From an uncultured Slackia sp. (lineage in GTDB: Bacteria > Actinomycetota > Coriobacteriia > Coriobacteriales > Eggerthellaceae), in NCBI RefSeq assembly GCF_959608125.1, contig NZ_CAUHPG010000006.1, positions 27,269-91,268 of the forward strand: 64,000 bases of DNA. The letters run 5' to 3'. The notes beneath the pieces were generated by a model, which was not told the origin of the DNA, searched no databases, and saw only the letters and a list, made by a program, of their open reading frames with translations. Shown piece by piece: positions 1 through 8,638 of this stretch. Every line of letters begins with the position of its first letter. Within the stretch, counting starts at the first letter, position 1. A program made the position numbers and the translations under genes.

Positions 1-1796
1 CGGTTGTCCTCGTTGCCGAAGAACGCGCGAATGCTCTGCGCGATCACGCCGCCGACGCCTTCCACCTCGGCCAGCTGTTCTTCGGTCGCTTCCATCAGGC
101 GCTCCATCGACGGGAACGCCGCGGCCAGCTGCTCGCCCGTGGTCTTGCCCACGTGCCTGATGCCCAGGCCGAACAGCACGCGCGCGAGCGGGCGCGCCTT
201 GGACGCCTCGATCGCGGCGATCAGCTTGGCGGCGATGGTCGAACCCAAGCGGATCGGCTCGCCTTCCTTGTTCGTGCGGCCCGTCTCAAGCGTGGCCAGC
301 TCGTACTCGGTCAGGCTGTAGTAATCGGCTACGTCGCGCACGCGCTCGCTTTCGACCAGGCGCGCGACAATTTCCTCGCCCATGCCGTCGATGTCCATGG
401 CGCCGCGGCTCGCCCAATGCAGCAGCCTTTCGAGCGCCTGCGCCGGACAATCCATGGAGACGCACCTGAACGCCGCCTCGCCCTCTTCGCGCACGATCGG
501 GCTTCCGCAGCTCGGACACGTCGCGGGCATCTCCCATGCGCGGGCGCCTTCGGGCCTCAGGCTCAGCACGGGACCGAGCACCTCGGGAATGACGTCGCCC
601 GCCTTGCGCACGATCACCGTGTCGCCCACGCGCACGTCCTTACGACGCACCTCGTCGAGGTTATGCAGCGTGGCGCGCGCGACCGTGGATCCGGCAACGC
701 GCACGGGGTCCAGTTCGGCAACCGGCGTGATCGCGCCCGTGCGGCCCACCTGCACGGTGATGTCGCGCAGCACGGTGGTCTTTTCCTCGGGCGGGAACTT
801 GTAGGCGATGGCCCAACGCGGCGCCTTCGCCGTGAAGCCCAGTTCGCGCTGCATGGCGAAGGAATTCACCTTCACCACCACGCCGTCGATATCATAAGGA
901 AGCACCGAGCGCTTTTCGGCCACCGATTCGCAGAACGCGCGCACTTCGCCAGGCGTTGCGCACAAGGCCACGTCGGGGTTCACATGGAAACCGCTCGCGC
1001 GCAGCCACTGCAGCAGCTCCCACTGGTTTTCGGCTTTCACGGCGCGCTCGTCGGCGATCGCGTAGATGAACGTGGAGAGGTCGCGGCCCTTGGTGATCTT
1101 AGGGTCTTTCTGGCGCAGCGAGCCGGCGGCGGCGTTGCGCGGATTGGCGAAGGGGGCCTTGCCGTTCGCTTCGGCGGCGGTGTTGAGCGCATCGAAGCTC
1201 GCCTTGGGCATGTACACCTCGCCGCGCACTTCCACCGATCCGTCGGCGTCGGCCAGCCCCGCTGCGCCTTCGTCGCGCAGGCGTAGCGGCACGTCGCGCA
1301 CGGTGCGCATGTTCACCGTGACGTCCTCGCCCGTCACGCCGTCGCCGCGCGTGGCCGCCTTGGCGAGCACGCCCGCATCGTAGGTCAGCGCGATCGAAGA
1401 GCCGTCGATCTTCAACTCGCAGACGAATTCCACCGGACGCCCCGCAGCCTCCACCGTGCGCTGCGTCCACGCGTCCAGCTCTTCGAGGTCCATCGCGTTA
1501 TCGAGCGAATACATGCGCTGAGCATGACGCACGGCGGAGAACTGCTCGCCGACGTAGCCGCCGACGCGCTGCGTGGGCGACGAGGCGTCGATCAACTCGG
1601 GATGGGCCGCTTCGAGCTCGCGCAGCTCGGCCATCAACGAATCGAACGCGGCGTCGGATATCTCGGGCGCGTCCTGCGCGTAATACAGGTAGCTGTGATG
1701 CTCGATTTCACGGCGAAGGGCCTCGACGCGAGCGGCAGGGTCGCTCGCCAGCGCGGCAGAGGTCCGGGCGTCGAACATGCTCTCTTGTTCCATCAT
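1..1796 (-). CDS. ligA: NAD-dependent DNA ligase LigA (C-terminus cut by window edge)
   Basis: Seals nicks in duplex DNA using NAD+ during replication and repair. Translating the minus strand from 1796 gives a protein beginning MMEQESMFDAR, with the adenylation motif CELKIDGSS (the KxDG lysine forms the AMP adduct) near residue 130. It continues through the OB-fold region and a zinc finger (CPSC...CPAQ) into helix-hairpin-helix repeats (GLGIRHVGKTTGEQLAAAF). About 598 residues are visible; the end of the protein, including the BRCT domain, lies beyond base 1. The ATG at 1796 is preferred to the adjacent ATG at 1793 because a GGAG lies about nine bases upstream of it. A terminator-like hairpin separates it from the hdeD-like gene upstream. 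Confidence 0.95.
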   Translation of the reverse strand, partial: MMEQESMFDARTSAALASDPAARVEALRREIEHHSYLYYAQDAPEISDAAFDSLMAELRELEAAHPELIDASSPTQRVGGYVGEQFSAVRHAQRMYSLDNAMDLEELDAWTQRTVEAAGRPVEFVCELKIDGSSIALTYDAGVLAKAATRGDGVTGEDVTVNMRTVRDVPLRLRDEGAAGLADADGSVEVRGEVYMPKASFDALNTAAEANGKAPFANPRNAAAGSLRQKDPKITKGRDLSTFIYAIADERAVKAENQWELLQWLRASGFHVNPDVALCATPGEVRAFCESVAEKRSVLPYDIDGVVVKVNSFAMQRELGFTAKAPRWAIAYKFPPEEKTTVLRDITVQVGRTGAITPVAELDPVRVAGSTVARATLHNLDEVRRKDVRVGDTVIVRKAGDVIPEVLGPVLSLRPEGARAWEMPATCPSCGSPIVREEGEAAFRCVSMDCPAQALERLLHWASRGAMDIDGMGEEIVARLVESERVRDVADYYSLTEYELATLETGRTNKEGEPIRLGSTIAAKLIAAIEASKARPLARVLFGLGIRHVGKTTGEQLAAAFPSMERLMEATEEQLAEVEGVGGVIAQSIRAFFGNEDN

Positions 1797-1945
1797 GATG
1801 CAGATCTCCGAATTCCTCGATGCGTCATACGTTGTTCCAGCCGCCTATGATACATGCGCCCATGCCTCCGAACCACGACGGCACGGCATCGCCACAAGGG
1901 AACCCGAGCCATGCCCCTGCGCAGCAGCAAACCAGAACACAACAA

Positions 1946-1991
1946 GGCCCCCTTCCCCGCCGACATGACGCCGGGCTGCGAAAAGGGGGCC
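1946..1991 (-). terminator. Hairpin downstream of the hdeD-like gene
   Basis: GGCCCCCTT pairs with AAGGGGGCC across a longer GC-rich loop. On the minus strand it lies just after the hdeD-like stop and is followed by a T-rich stretch, so it probably ends the acpS-nnrD-hdeD transcript before ligA. Confidence 0.5.
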
Positions 1992-2013
1992 GTTCGCGCA
2001 GGAAGCACGCGTG

Positions 2014-2604
2014 CTACCAAAGCGTATTGGTGCGGTCGCGACCGATCGGCAGGCTGAACACGATCATGTCGACGGCATGCACGAAAGCGAACAATCCGAT
2101 GAAAATGCCCAAGTTGGAAGGCCAGACGCACAGCAGAACGCCCAGCACTACTTCGGCGATACCGGAAATGCCCACGAGCAGGCCGATTCCTGCGCCCACC
2201 GCGTAGAACCTGCGGGCCGCCACCAGCTGCACCACGCCGAATAGAATCGCGCCCAGGCCGAGCGCCCATCCCATGAACGCCACGCCCACCATGGGAAACA
2301 TAATCAACATGACGCCGATCAAGATGAGCATGATTGCGAAAAACAGGCTCCAGCCGCTCTGCTCGAACAGGGTGTTGCGCGCACGGATGTAAGCCGCCGC
2401 GTTGATACCGCCGGCGATCATGATCAAAACGGCGGCTATCACATTGAACCCGACCAGTACCTCCAAGGGACAGAACACGCATAGCGCGCCGAACGCCAGC
2501 AGCAAGATGCCCGAAAGAAGCTGCATCCAGTTCACCGAACCGCCGCTGCGGCCCGGCCTGAATTCGTCGCGCGAATCCATCAGCTCGATACGGATGTTGC
2601 TCAT
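2014..2604 (-). CDS. HdeD/DUF308-family membrane protein
   Basis: A 196-residue integral membrane protein. After a short polar N-terminus it has about six hydrophobic segments with the internally repeated pattern of the HdeD/DUF308 family (for example LLSGILLLAFGALCVFCP, then a related copy later). In enterobacteria HdeD contributes to acid resistance; its role here is unknown. The ATG at 2604 follows the nnrD stop codon by one base and is preceded by GAGGGAAAC, so it is the third gene of a tightly packed acpS-nnrD-hdeD unit. The linkage may be only transcriptional, because nothing else in the unit concerns acid stress. Confidence 0.8.
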   Translation of the reverse strand: MSNIRIELMDSRDEFRPGRSGGSVNWMQLLSGILLLAFGALCVFCPLEVLVGFNVIAAVLIMIAGGINAAAYIRARNTLFEQSGWSLFFAIMLILIGVMLIMFPMVGVAFMGWALGLGAILFGVVQLVAARRFYAVGAGIGLLVGISGIAEVVLGVLLCVWPSNLGIFIGLFAFVHAVDMIVFSLPIGRDRTNTLW

Positions 2605-2605
2605 G

Positions 2606-3523
2606 TCAGTTTCCCTCTTTTCGAATCTTGCGGTCGAGCGCGGCCGCCGCCGCGGCTATATGGTCAAGGACGTCTTCCGCCGTCACGCACAGCTCGCATC
2701 GATCGACCGAGGCCAGCATGCCGGCGCGGGCATGTAGAAACGTAGCTGCGGCGCACGCGTCGAAAACCTCGGCGCCCTGGCTTATCAGCGATCCGATCAT
2801 GCCGGCCAGGATATCGCCCGTTCCCGCCTTGGCGAGCGCCGAAGTCCCCTGCAGCATGGCCGCCACATCGCCCGCCGACGCCTCGTCCCCCGTAGCGATG
2901 AACGTATCGGGGCCCTTCAAGACGCAGGTCACGCCGAACGCCCGCGCCAGCACGAGCGCCATCTCCTGGGGTTTCAGGCGACTGGGGTCGGGCATGTCTT
3001 GCGAGCCTTCCGCAAGAAAGCGCATAAGGCGCAACGCCTCGCCGCCATGCGGAGTGATGACCGTGGGAATTCCCTCGACGAAACGACGGCGCGCCGCCGC
3101 GGCGCCTTCCTCGCAGGCCAGGGCGCGCAGGCCTCCGCCGTCGAGCACCACGGGAGCCTTGCAGGCTTCGAGCAAGTCGAGCGTACGACGGATTTCCTCG
3201 TCGGTGCCCGCCATGCCGCACCCCGCCACCACGGCGCGGGGGCGACGTTCGTCGAAAACATGGTCCTCTTCGAAAAATGCCTGCTCGGAAAGCACGACCG
3301 CCGACGGCTGCACGATATGCAGCACGTCTGCGGCTTTGTCGCATGTATATGCCTTCACGTAACCTGCGCCCATGCGGTTCGCCGCCGATACCGCCAAAAC
3401 GGCGGCGCCGACGAAGCGGTCGCTTCCCACCACGAGCTCGCAGACCCCGCGCGTGTATTTGTTCGCATCGGCACGAAGCGCCGGCAGAGCGCGGGCGGCC
3501 TTCTTGGATGTGATCGACTTCAT
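2606..3523 (-). CDS. nnrD: ADP-dependent (S)-NAD(P)H-hydrate dehydratase
   Basis: Repairs damaged hydrated NAD(P)H using ADP. The 305-residue product is a ribokinase-like fold protein of the YjeF C-terminal (CARKD) family. Family hallmarks are visible: GSDRFVGAAVLAVSAANRMGAGYV near the N-terminus, PTVITPHGGEALRL in the middle, and the nucleotide-binding GTGDILAGMIGSLISQG near the C-terminus. The YjeF N-terminal epimerase domain is absent, so this is a stand-alone dehydratase. The frame is open further upstream, but that extension only overlaps acpS. The ATG at 3523, one base after the acpS stop, with AAAGGCGGG before it, is the sensible start. Pairing with acpS is a common bacterial arrangement. 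Confidence 0.9.
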   Translation of the reverse strand: MKSITSKKAARALPALRADANKYTRGVCELVVGSDRFVGAAVLAVSAANRMGAGYVKAYTCDKAADVLHIVQPSAVVLSEQAFFEEDHVFDERRPRAVVAGCGMAGTDEEIRRTLDLLEACKAPVVLDGGGLRALACEEGAAAARRRFVEGIPTVITPHGGEALRLMRFLAEGSQDMPDPSRLKPQEMALVLARAFGVTCVLKGPDTFIATGDEASAGDVAAMLQGTSALAKAGTGDILAGMIGSLISQGAEVFDACAAATFLHARAGMLASVDRCELCVTAEDVLDHIAAAAAALDRKIRKEGN

Positions 3524-3524
3524 A

Positions 3525-4082
3525 TCAATACCCGCCTTTCCGAGAAACGGGAGCATCGGACGGCGACGCGCCATGTGCGACGACCGTCTCAGCCTGCCGG
3601 GTCGTTTGCGACCCCAGCTCGTCGAGCATGGAGCGGGCGCTTTTGAACTGCCTGGCCAAATCGGCCTTCGCATCGCGGCGCTTCTCGCGCTCGACTTTGG
3701 ATTCTTCCGTGATGGCCACCGCGTTGGCCACCGCCACGCTATGAGTGTAGGACAGCGAAAGAGGAACTTCGACGACCCCCTGCTCGCGAGCCGCGGCGGC
3801 GGCCTTCCCGTGAAGCGCCACGGCGGGCTTGCCGCGCCCGTCGCGCACCACTTCGACATCGGTCATGCGCACGCCATGGGCGAGGATGCCCGTGCCGAGG
3901 GCCTTGCACACGGCCTCTTTCGCGGCGAATCGGGCGGCGTAATGGGCGGCGGGATTAGGCTTCGCGTCGCAATAGGCGCGTTCTTCGGCCGTGAACGCCT
4001 TACGTGCGAACGCAGGCGTGCGTGCGAGCACGGCTTTCATGCGTTCTATCTCGACGATATCGACTCCGAGGCCGACAGTCAT
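3525..4082 (-). CDS. acpS: Holo-[acyl-carrier-protein] synthase with C-terminal extension
   Basis: Transfers 4'-phosphopantetheine from CoA to the serine of apo-ACP. The N-terminus GVDIVEIERMKAVL contains the Mg-binding Asp, and FAAKEAVCKALGTG contains the conserved Glu/Lys. The ATG at 4082 has AAAGGA seven bases upstream; an open frame further upstream has no such signal. At 185 residues it is about 55-60 longer than a typical AcpS (about 120-130). The extra C-terminal part is Arg/Lys/Glu-rich and predicted helical, of unknown function. First gene of a unit with nnrD and an hdeD-like gene. Confidence 0.92.
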   Translation of the reverse strand: MTVGLGVDIVEIERMKAVLARTPAFARKAFTAEERAYCDAKPNPAAHYAARFAAKEAVCKALGTGILAHGVRMTDVEVVRDGRGKPAVALHGKAAAAAREQGVVEVPLSLSYTHSVAVANAVAITEESKVEREKRRDAKADLARQFKSARSMLDELGSQTTRQAETVVAHGASPSDAPVSRKGGY

Positions 4083-4234
4083 GGGCGTTCCTTTCGTCTG
4101 TTTCCGCCATTGTACTCCAGAGGGACCCGCAACACATGAAAAGCGCATGCGAACAGGCGGTAACGTGAGCGGACGAAACGGTCGCGAAACAATGTCCGAA
4201 AGGTCGCGCGCGACCGAAGTCGCGTCCGAACGAC

Positions 4235-4262
4235 AGAGGCCGCGCACACGGCGCGGCCTCTT
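4235..4262. terminator. GC-rich hairpin between ferritin and acpS
   Basis: AGAGGCCGCGC and GCGCGGCCTCT form an 11-bp stem with a five-base loop downstream of the ferritin stop. There is no clear T-run, so it may be a weak terminator or an mRNA 3'-end stabiliser. Confidence 0.4.
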
Positions 4263-4312
4263 GGAAATCGGATTCGTCGCATACGCAAGCGCATGCCCGT
4301 ACGACGGATGTT

Positions 4313-4831
4313 TTATTTCGCGTTGGCGAGCGGCGACGGCGTGGAATACACGCGGGAAGCGTATTCGCGGTCGAGGTCGTAGAGCGCCTTGGCATCGGAG
4401 CCGAACAGGCGCATCTTGGTGATCATGTCGTCGGCGTTGGTCTCTTCTTCCATCTGCTCGTCGATGAACCAATCGAGGAACTTCATGCAGCGATAGTCCT
4501 TCACCTCGGCCGCGGCGGCGTAGATGGCGTTGATGCGGGCGGTGATATAGCGCTCATGTTCGAACGCGGCCTCCAGCGGGCCCATGAAATCACCGAACTC
4601 CTTGTCGGGCTGGCCGATGGCGGCGAGCTTGATCTTCTCGCCGTTGTCGTGCAGATAGTTACGGAAAATCAAGGCATGGTCGCGCTCTTCGGCGGCCTGG
4701 ATCATGTAGTAGTTCGCGTAGCCCTGCAGGCCCTCTTCCTCGTAGTAATCGGCAAACGACATGTACAGATACGCGCTATACAGCTCGGCGTTGATCTGGT
4801 CGTTAATCAGTTCGTACACCTTCTTGTCCAT
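4313..4831 (-). CDS. Ferritin (iron storage, FtnA-like)
   Basis: Oxidises Fe(II) and stores Fe(III) in a 24-subunit shell. The 172-residue product is a four-helix bundle with ferroxidase-site residues in the expected order: NAELYSAYLYMSFADYYEE in helix A, QAAEERDHALIF in helix B (Glu and His ligands), and later acidic residues (FIDEQMEEETNADDMI). The length is normal for bacterial non-haem ferritin, with no haem-binding Met signature noted. The start at 4831 is supported by AAAGGAAGCG; the frame is open further upstream but the added residues are unlike ferritin. Monocistronic by appearance, with a DegV terminator upstream and a hairpin downstream. Confidence 0.93.
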   Translation of the reverse strand: MDKKVYELINDQINAELYSAYLYMSFADYYEEEGLQGYANYYMIQAAEERDHALIFRNYLHDNGEKIKLAAIGQPDKEFGDFMGPLEAAFEHERYITARINAIYAAAAEVKDYRCMKFLDWFIDEQMEEETNADDMITKMRLFGSDAKALYDLDREYASRVYSTPSPLANAK

Positions 4832-4937
4832 TGAAACGCTTCCTTTCCGAAACGCCGCGCGTGGCGGCTCGCCCTTTCGATGCGGATATTGTACGACGCA
4901 ACGATGCACACACAGCGAAAACGCCTCGAATCGCGAT

Positions 4938-4970
4938 AAGAAAAACGGCCCGCCGAAATGGCGGACCGTT
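4938..4970 (-). terminator. Intrinsic terminator after degV-family gene
   Basis: On the minus strand AACGGTCCGCC pairs with GGCGGGCCGTT (one G-U) around a short loop and is followed by a T-rich run. It separates the DegV gene from ferritin. Confidence 0.7.
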
Positions 4971-5031
4971 GCGGGTTCGTAAAATCACGCGAGCTGGAAA
5001 CGCCGGGCATTTTCCAGGACCGAAAGGGCGC

Positions 5032-5892
5032 TTAATCGAGAATCTGCACGCCGATGCCGATCAGGCCGGGGCCCGTATGGACCACGAGAGCGGGAGAAAT
5101 CTGCTCGAAGACGAACTCTTCGGCGTCGGACATGGCCTCGCAACCCTGCTCGAACAGCGCACGCGCCTCTTCGTAGGCGCCTCCGTGCACGACCGCGAAA
5201 CGATAGCGCTTCGCGCCCGCCGCCTTCTTCTTCACGATAGAAAGGGCTTTTTTCAGCGATGCCTTGCGGCCATGCGCCTTCGCCACGGGAACATAGACGC
5301 CCTCGTCGTTGCACGCGATGACAGGACGAACGTCAAGAGCGGAACCGATCGAATACACGGCCTTGCCGATGCGGCCGCCCTTGTACAGGTATTCGAGGGT
5401 ATCGACGCAGAAATACGCGTAAGTGGACTGGGCCGAACGATAGGCGGCCGCGACGATTTCGTCGAACGGGACGCCCTGCTGCGCCAAGCGCGCAGCCTCG
5501 ACCGCAGTGAGGCCGGAACCCAGGCCGATCCTTTTGGTGTCGACCACCTCGACGGTCAGATTTCGATAGCCCGTAGCGACGCTCTTGAGCAGGTCGTGCG
5601 TGCCGGAAAGGCCCGAGGAGATGGTAACGGCGACCACATGGGTCACGCCGTCGGCCACCATGGCGTCGAACGCCTCGGCCACATCGGACGGAGCAGGAGT
5701 GGACGTGCGAGGAATCTCTTCCGCGAAGCGCGCGTACACCTCGTCGGGCTGAATGTCCACGCGGTCGCGATACGACGCATCGCGATAGTTGATGTGCAGA
5801 GCAACTACATATATGCCCAGTTCGGCAGCGAGCTCAACAGGAACGTCCGAGCACGAATCGGTGATCACGGCAATTTTTTGGGCCTTTTCCAT
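5032..5892 (-). CDS. DegV family fatty-acid-binding protein
   Basis: A 286-residue DegV (FakB-like) protein that binds a long-chain fatty acid in a cleft; in Firmicutes such proteins present the acid to the kinase FakA. The N-terminus IAVITDSCSDVP is the family signature. RTSTPAPSDV and VTISSGLSGTHD supply the conserved Thr/Ser that coordinate the carboxylate, and the C-terminal region TGPGLIGIGV is also conserved. The start at 5892 has AAGGGA upstream. It is divergent from a DUF1836 gene, with an imperfect palindrome between them. No fakA-like kinase is in the window. Confidence 0.92.
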   Translation of the reverse strand: MEKAQKIAVITDSCSDVPVELAAELGIYVVALHINYRDASYRDRVDIQPDEVYARFAEEIPRTSTPAPSDVAEAFDAMVADGVTHVVAVTISSGLSGTHDLLKSVATGYRNLTVEVVDTKRIGLGSGLTAVEAARLAQQGVPFDEIVAAAYRSAQSTYAYFCVDTLEYLYKGGRIGKAVYSIGSALDVRPVIACNDEGVYVPVAKAHGRKASLKKALSIVKKKAAGAKRYRFAVVHGGAYEEARALFEQGCEAMSDAEEFVFEQISPALVVHTGPGLIGIGVQILD

Positions 5893-5917
5893 GCGATCCC
5901 TTTTCCTCGATTCATAT

Positions 5918-5934
5918 CTAGTATTGAATACCAG
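5918..5934. promoter_or_regulatory. Imperfect palindrome in the degV/DUF1836 divergent region
   Basis: CTAGTATTGAATACCAG has eight-base arms with one mismatch around a central G. It sits just upstream of the DegV start, in a locally AT-rich stretch, where an operator would be expected. The cognate regulator is unknown; the adjacent DUF1836 protein is one candidate (inference). Confidence 0.35.
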
Positions 5935-6042
5935 ATTATGTAATGCTCCATATCATGTCAAGCAATGTGATTTTTACGAGAAAGCATCGTGGTGTCCTTC
6001 TCCATCTTCACGAAAACCGCCGAACGACGATAAGCTACGCAT

Positions 6043-6657
6043 ATGAAACCTTTGAACAACACTGAAGAAGCCTCGACCGCCTTCGAGTGCGCCCTCCATG
6101 ATTTCGAAGCGTTCGTGCAGACGCTGCATTTTCCCCGATATAGCGAGCTGCCGGCCATCGAGCTATATATGGATCAGGTGCTCACGTACGTGGACGACCA
6201 GCTGCGGCCTTTGCTCCCCGAAGGAGAGAAGCTGCTCACCTCGTCGATGGTGAACAACTACGTCAAACAGAAGCTCATCCCCACGCCCGTGCACAAACGC
6301 TACGGGCGCGAGCACGTGGCATTGCTTATCTTCATCTGCCTGATGAAGCGCTCGATTTCGATATCCGACATCCAGCGCCTATTCGCCGTGCAGGCAACCG
6401 CCTCTTCCACCGAGCGCTCCTACGACTTCTTCTGCACGGCCGCCGAAGAAAGCCTCCGTTCGCTGTTCTGCGGCACCACGAGCGCGCGCAATCTGAGCGA
6501 ATGGGCGATCGAGGACCCGAGCGGCTTCGCCTTCTCGCTGCGCATTTCGCAAGCAGACGAGCTTTCGCTCGAACGCAGGATCGTGATCGCAGCGGCCACG
6601 GCGATCGCGAATAAGATCTATCTGGAAAAATGCCTGGAATTCTCCAGCCTGCGCTAA
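6043..6657 (+). CDS. DUF1836 domain-containing protein
   Basis: A 204-residue protein. The stretch SSMVNNYVKQKLIPTPVHKRYGREHVALL around residues 80-110 is characteristic of DUF1836, a family of MerR-like winged-helix character often found beside DegV genes. The rest is helical, with FICLMKRSISISDIQRLF resembling the family's second conserved block. It may regulate the divergent degV-family gene; this is inference from position and fold. It is followed after 15 bases by the next plus-strand gene, so the two are probably co-transcribed. Confidence 0.8.
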   Translation: MKPLNNTEEASTAFECALHDFEAFVQTLHFPRYSELPAIELYMDQVLTYVDDQLRPLLPEGEKLLTSSMVNNYVKQKLIPTPVHKRYGREHVALLIFICLMKRSISISDIQRLFAVQATASSTERSYDFFCTAAEESLRSLFCGTTSARNLSEWAIEDPSGFAFSLRISQADELSLERRIVIAAATAIANKIYLEKCLEFSSLR

Positions 6658-6672
6658 CGCGGAAGGACCACT

Positions 6673-7107
6673 GTGAATACCGAAGAAACCATCGAGCTAT
6701 CCTACGAGCGCCTCGGAGAACGCATCTCCGAGAAATTCCGCTGCAAGGATATCGCGCGCGATATCGTCACCCTGGCGGGCATGGCGGAAATCTACTGTGC
6801 CGACCATCATGACGACGGGCTGCGCGTGCCGTTTCGCAGCAAAGCCGTCGAAGCGGGCGTCTACCCCGCGCGCAAGGTGCCGCGCCTGTGTCCCGATTGC
6901 GCCATGCATGTGCGCTACGGGGAGGTGCGTCGAGCACTATGCACGCGCGACCCCAGGCCGTCGTGCAAAACCTGCTCGAACCACTGCTATGCGCCCGACG
7001 AAGCGGCCTGGCAGCGCACGTGCATGGCATACGCCGGCCCGCGCGCGATGTTTCGCGGACACGCGATCGAAGCGATCAGGCACCTGATCCAAACCCGCCG
7101 AAGCTAG
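6673..7107 (+). CDS. Nitrous-oxide-stimulated promoter family protein (YgbA-like)
   Basis: A 144-residue Cys-rich protein matching the YgbA/PF11756 family. Family features visible are EIYCADHH early, then CPDCAMHVRYGEVRRALC, KTCSNHCYAP and a C-terminal MFRGHAIEAIRH. The six or more conserved cysteines suggest metal or FeS binding. In E. coli ygbA is induced by nitrosative stress and belongs to the NsrR regulon. It starts 15 bases after the DUF1836 gene. No NsrR-like gene is nearby, so its regulation here is unknown. Confidence 0.85.
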   Translation: MNTEETIELSYERLGERISEKFRCKDIARDIVTLAGMAEIYCADHHDDGLRVPFRSKAVEAGVYPARKVPRLCPDCAMHVRYGEVRRALCTRDPRPSCKTCSNHCYAPDEAAWQRTCMAYAGPRAMFRGHAIEAIRHLIQTRRS

Positions 7108-7183
7108 CCGGCGGCTTACGCCCCGGACGAAACGCCCCAGGCGCCCTCGTTTGGAACCGCGCTTTTACGTACTTTGGATTTTT

Positions 7184-7364
7184 CGGCCCTTTTCGGCCAA
7201 AAAATGCGAGTTTTGTCACGAAAACCGAGCGGGATCCACCGCCGCGCGCGGAAAATTCGCCGTTCACGACGGAAAACATACCGTTAGACGCGACTAAATC
7301 GCTTCGCACCCCTTTGACGCCGCCTCCTTTGTGGCAAAGCCTCGAAAAAATGACCTGAAGGGCC
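7184..7364. repeat. Imperfect long inverted repeat in gene-free stretch 7108-7485
   Basis: The 378-base gene-free stretch holds two arms of roughly 45 bases that are imperfect reverse complements. The left arm begins near 7184 (GGCCCTTTTCGGCC), the right arm ends near 7364 (complement GGCCCTTCAGGTC). They share CGAG, TTTG, CAC and GGCGG blocks in order. The left arm also contains AAAAAATGCGAGTTTT, resembling AAAAAATGCACGTTTT of the element at 45223-45391. It could be a degenerate member of the same mobile or structured element. Confidence 0.45.
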
Positions 7365-7411
7365 TCTTTTTTACAAACTTCATAGCGAGCAAGACCGAAG
7401 GGCGCGCCACG

Positions 7412-7435
7412 AAAAAGGCCCTCGGTGCGAGGGCC
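7412..7435 (-). terminator. Intrinsic terminator after ZIP transporter
   Basis: GGCCCTCG-loop-CGAGGGCC followed on the minus strand by TTTTT, about 50 bases downstream of the ZIP stop codon. Confidence 0.85.
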
Positions 7436-7485
7436 TGAAAAACGCGAACGCGATTCGGCAAGAGCCGGCGACCGAGCGGCCTGTC

Positions 7486-8280
7486 CTAGCCCAACGCGAC
7501 GTCGAGCACCATCATGGTCAAAAAACCCAGCATGACGCCGGCGGTGCCCCAATTGGCATGCTCGCCCAGATGCGCCTCGGGAATGAGCTCTTCGACCACC
7601 ACGAACATCATCGCGCCCGCCGAAAACGCCAGCATCCACGGCATATACGGCGTGATGAATCCCACGCCCAGCACTACCAGACAGCCGAACACCGGCTCTG
7701 CGAGGCCCGACAGAGCGCCCATGGCGAACGCCTTCGGCCTGCTCATGCCCTCTTGCGCAAGCGGCAGCGAAACCGCGGCGCCCTCGGGAATGTTCTGAAT
7801 ACCGATGCCGAGCGCAAGCGCCGTGGCCATGCCGAACAAAGCGGGATCGGCCCCCTGCTGCGCCGCCATGGCGAACAGCAGGCCGACGCTCATGCCCTCG
7901 GGAATATTATGAAGCGTGACGGCCGTGAACAGCAGCGTCGAGCGGCCCCATCGCGAGGGAAGGCCCTCGGCGCGCTCCTTGCCTATGTTGAGATGAGGCA
8001 GCAACGCATGCAGCACGAACAGGAACAGAGCGCCCAGAACGAAGCCGCCCGCTGCGGGAATCCATCCGACCTGGCCCGCTTCCTCGGCTTTTTCGATAGC
8101 AGGAATAAGCAGGCTCCAGACGCTGGCGGCGATCATGACGCCGGCGGCGAAACCTAGAAACAACGTCTGCGCGACGCCGCCTTTCTTGCCGCGCAGCAAG
8201 AACACCGCGGCGGCGCCGAGCGCCGTGCACGCGAACGTGAAACCCGTGCCCGCCGCAGCCCCCAAAAACGATTCGACCAT
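7486..8280 (-). CDS. ZIP family metal transporter
   Basis: Imports divalent metals (typically Zn2+, also Fe2+/Mn2+) across the cytoplasmic membrane. The 264-residue product has about eight TM segments and the two ZIP metal-binding signatures: HNIPEGMSVG in TM4 and NIPEGAAVS in TM5. A later acidic VVEELIPEAH is typical of the GufA/ZupT branch. The start at 8280 has GAAGGA six bases upstream. An open frame extends further upstream but is not membrane-like and lies in the divergent promoter region. It is divergent from the aminotransferase gene; metal specificity cannot be inferred. Confidence 0.92.
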   Translation of the reverse strand: MVESFLGAAAGTGFTFACTALGAAAVFLLRGKKGGVAQTLFLGFAAGVMIAASVWSLLIPAIEKAEEAGQVGWIPAAGGFVLGALFLFVLHALLPHLNIGKERAEGLPSRWGRSTLLFTAVTLHNIPEGMSVGLLFAMAAQQGADPALFGMATALALGIGIQNIPEGAAVSLPLAQEGMSRPKAFAMGALSGLAEPVFGCLVVLGVGFITPYMPWMLAFSAGAMMFVVVEELIPEAHLGEHANWGTAGVMLGFLTMMVLDVALG

Positions 8281-8638
8281 ATCAAATCCTTCACACGCGG
8301 CCCGCAGGCCGCAACGAAATCCTACACAGACGTCCGCCGCGGAAAGGCGGCGAAAACGCATCGGCCCATCATACGCCGAAAGCATGCCCGCGCAGGCGGC
8401 AATGCATGTCGAACGCCCTGAATACGCCGGGGATACGGCGGTGCGCAGCGGCCGAGCGGCGGCGGCGCGCACATCGCCGCGCATTCCCGCATGTGGAGGA
8501 AAAATGCGCCCGCGCGAACACCCTGGACGAGCAATACCGTGCATAATGGAAGAGGAACCGCGCGATCGAAGCGATTGCAGCAGGCGCCTTCGATCCGCAC
8601 CCTGCCAAGGGACATCCTGCCAGAACAGAGGGGGAAGC

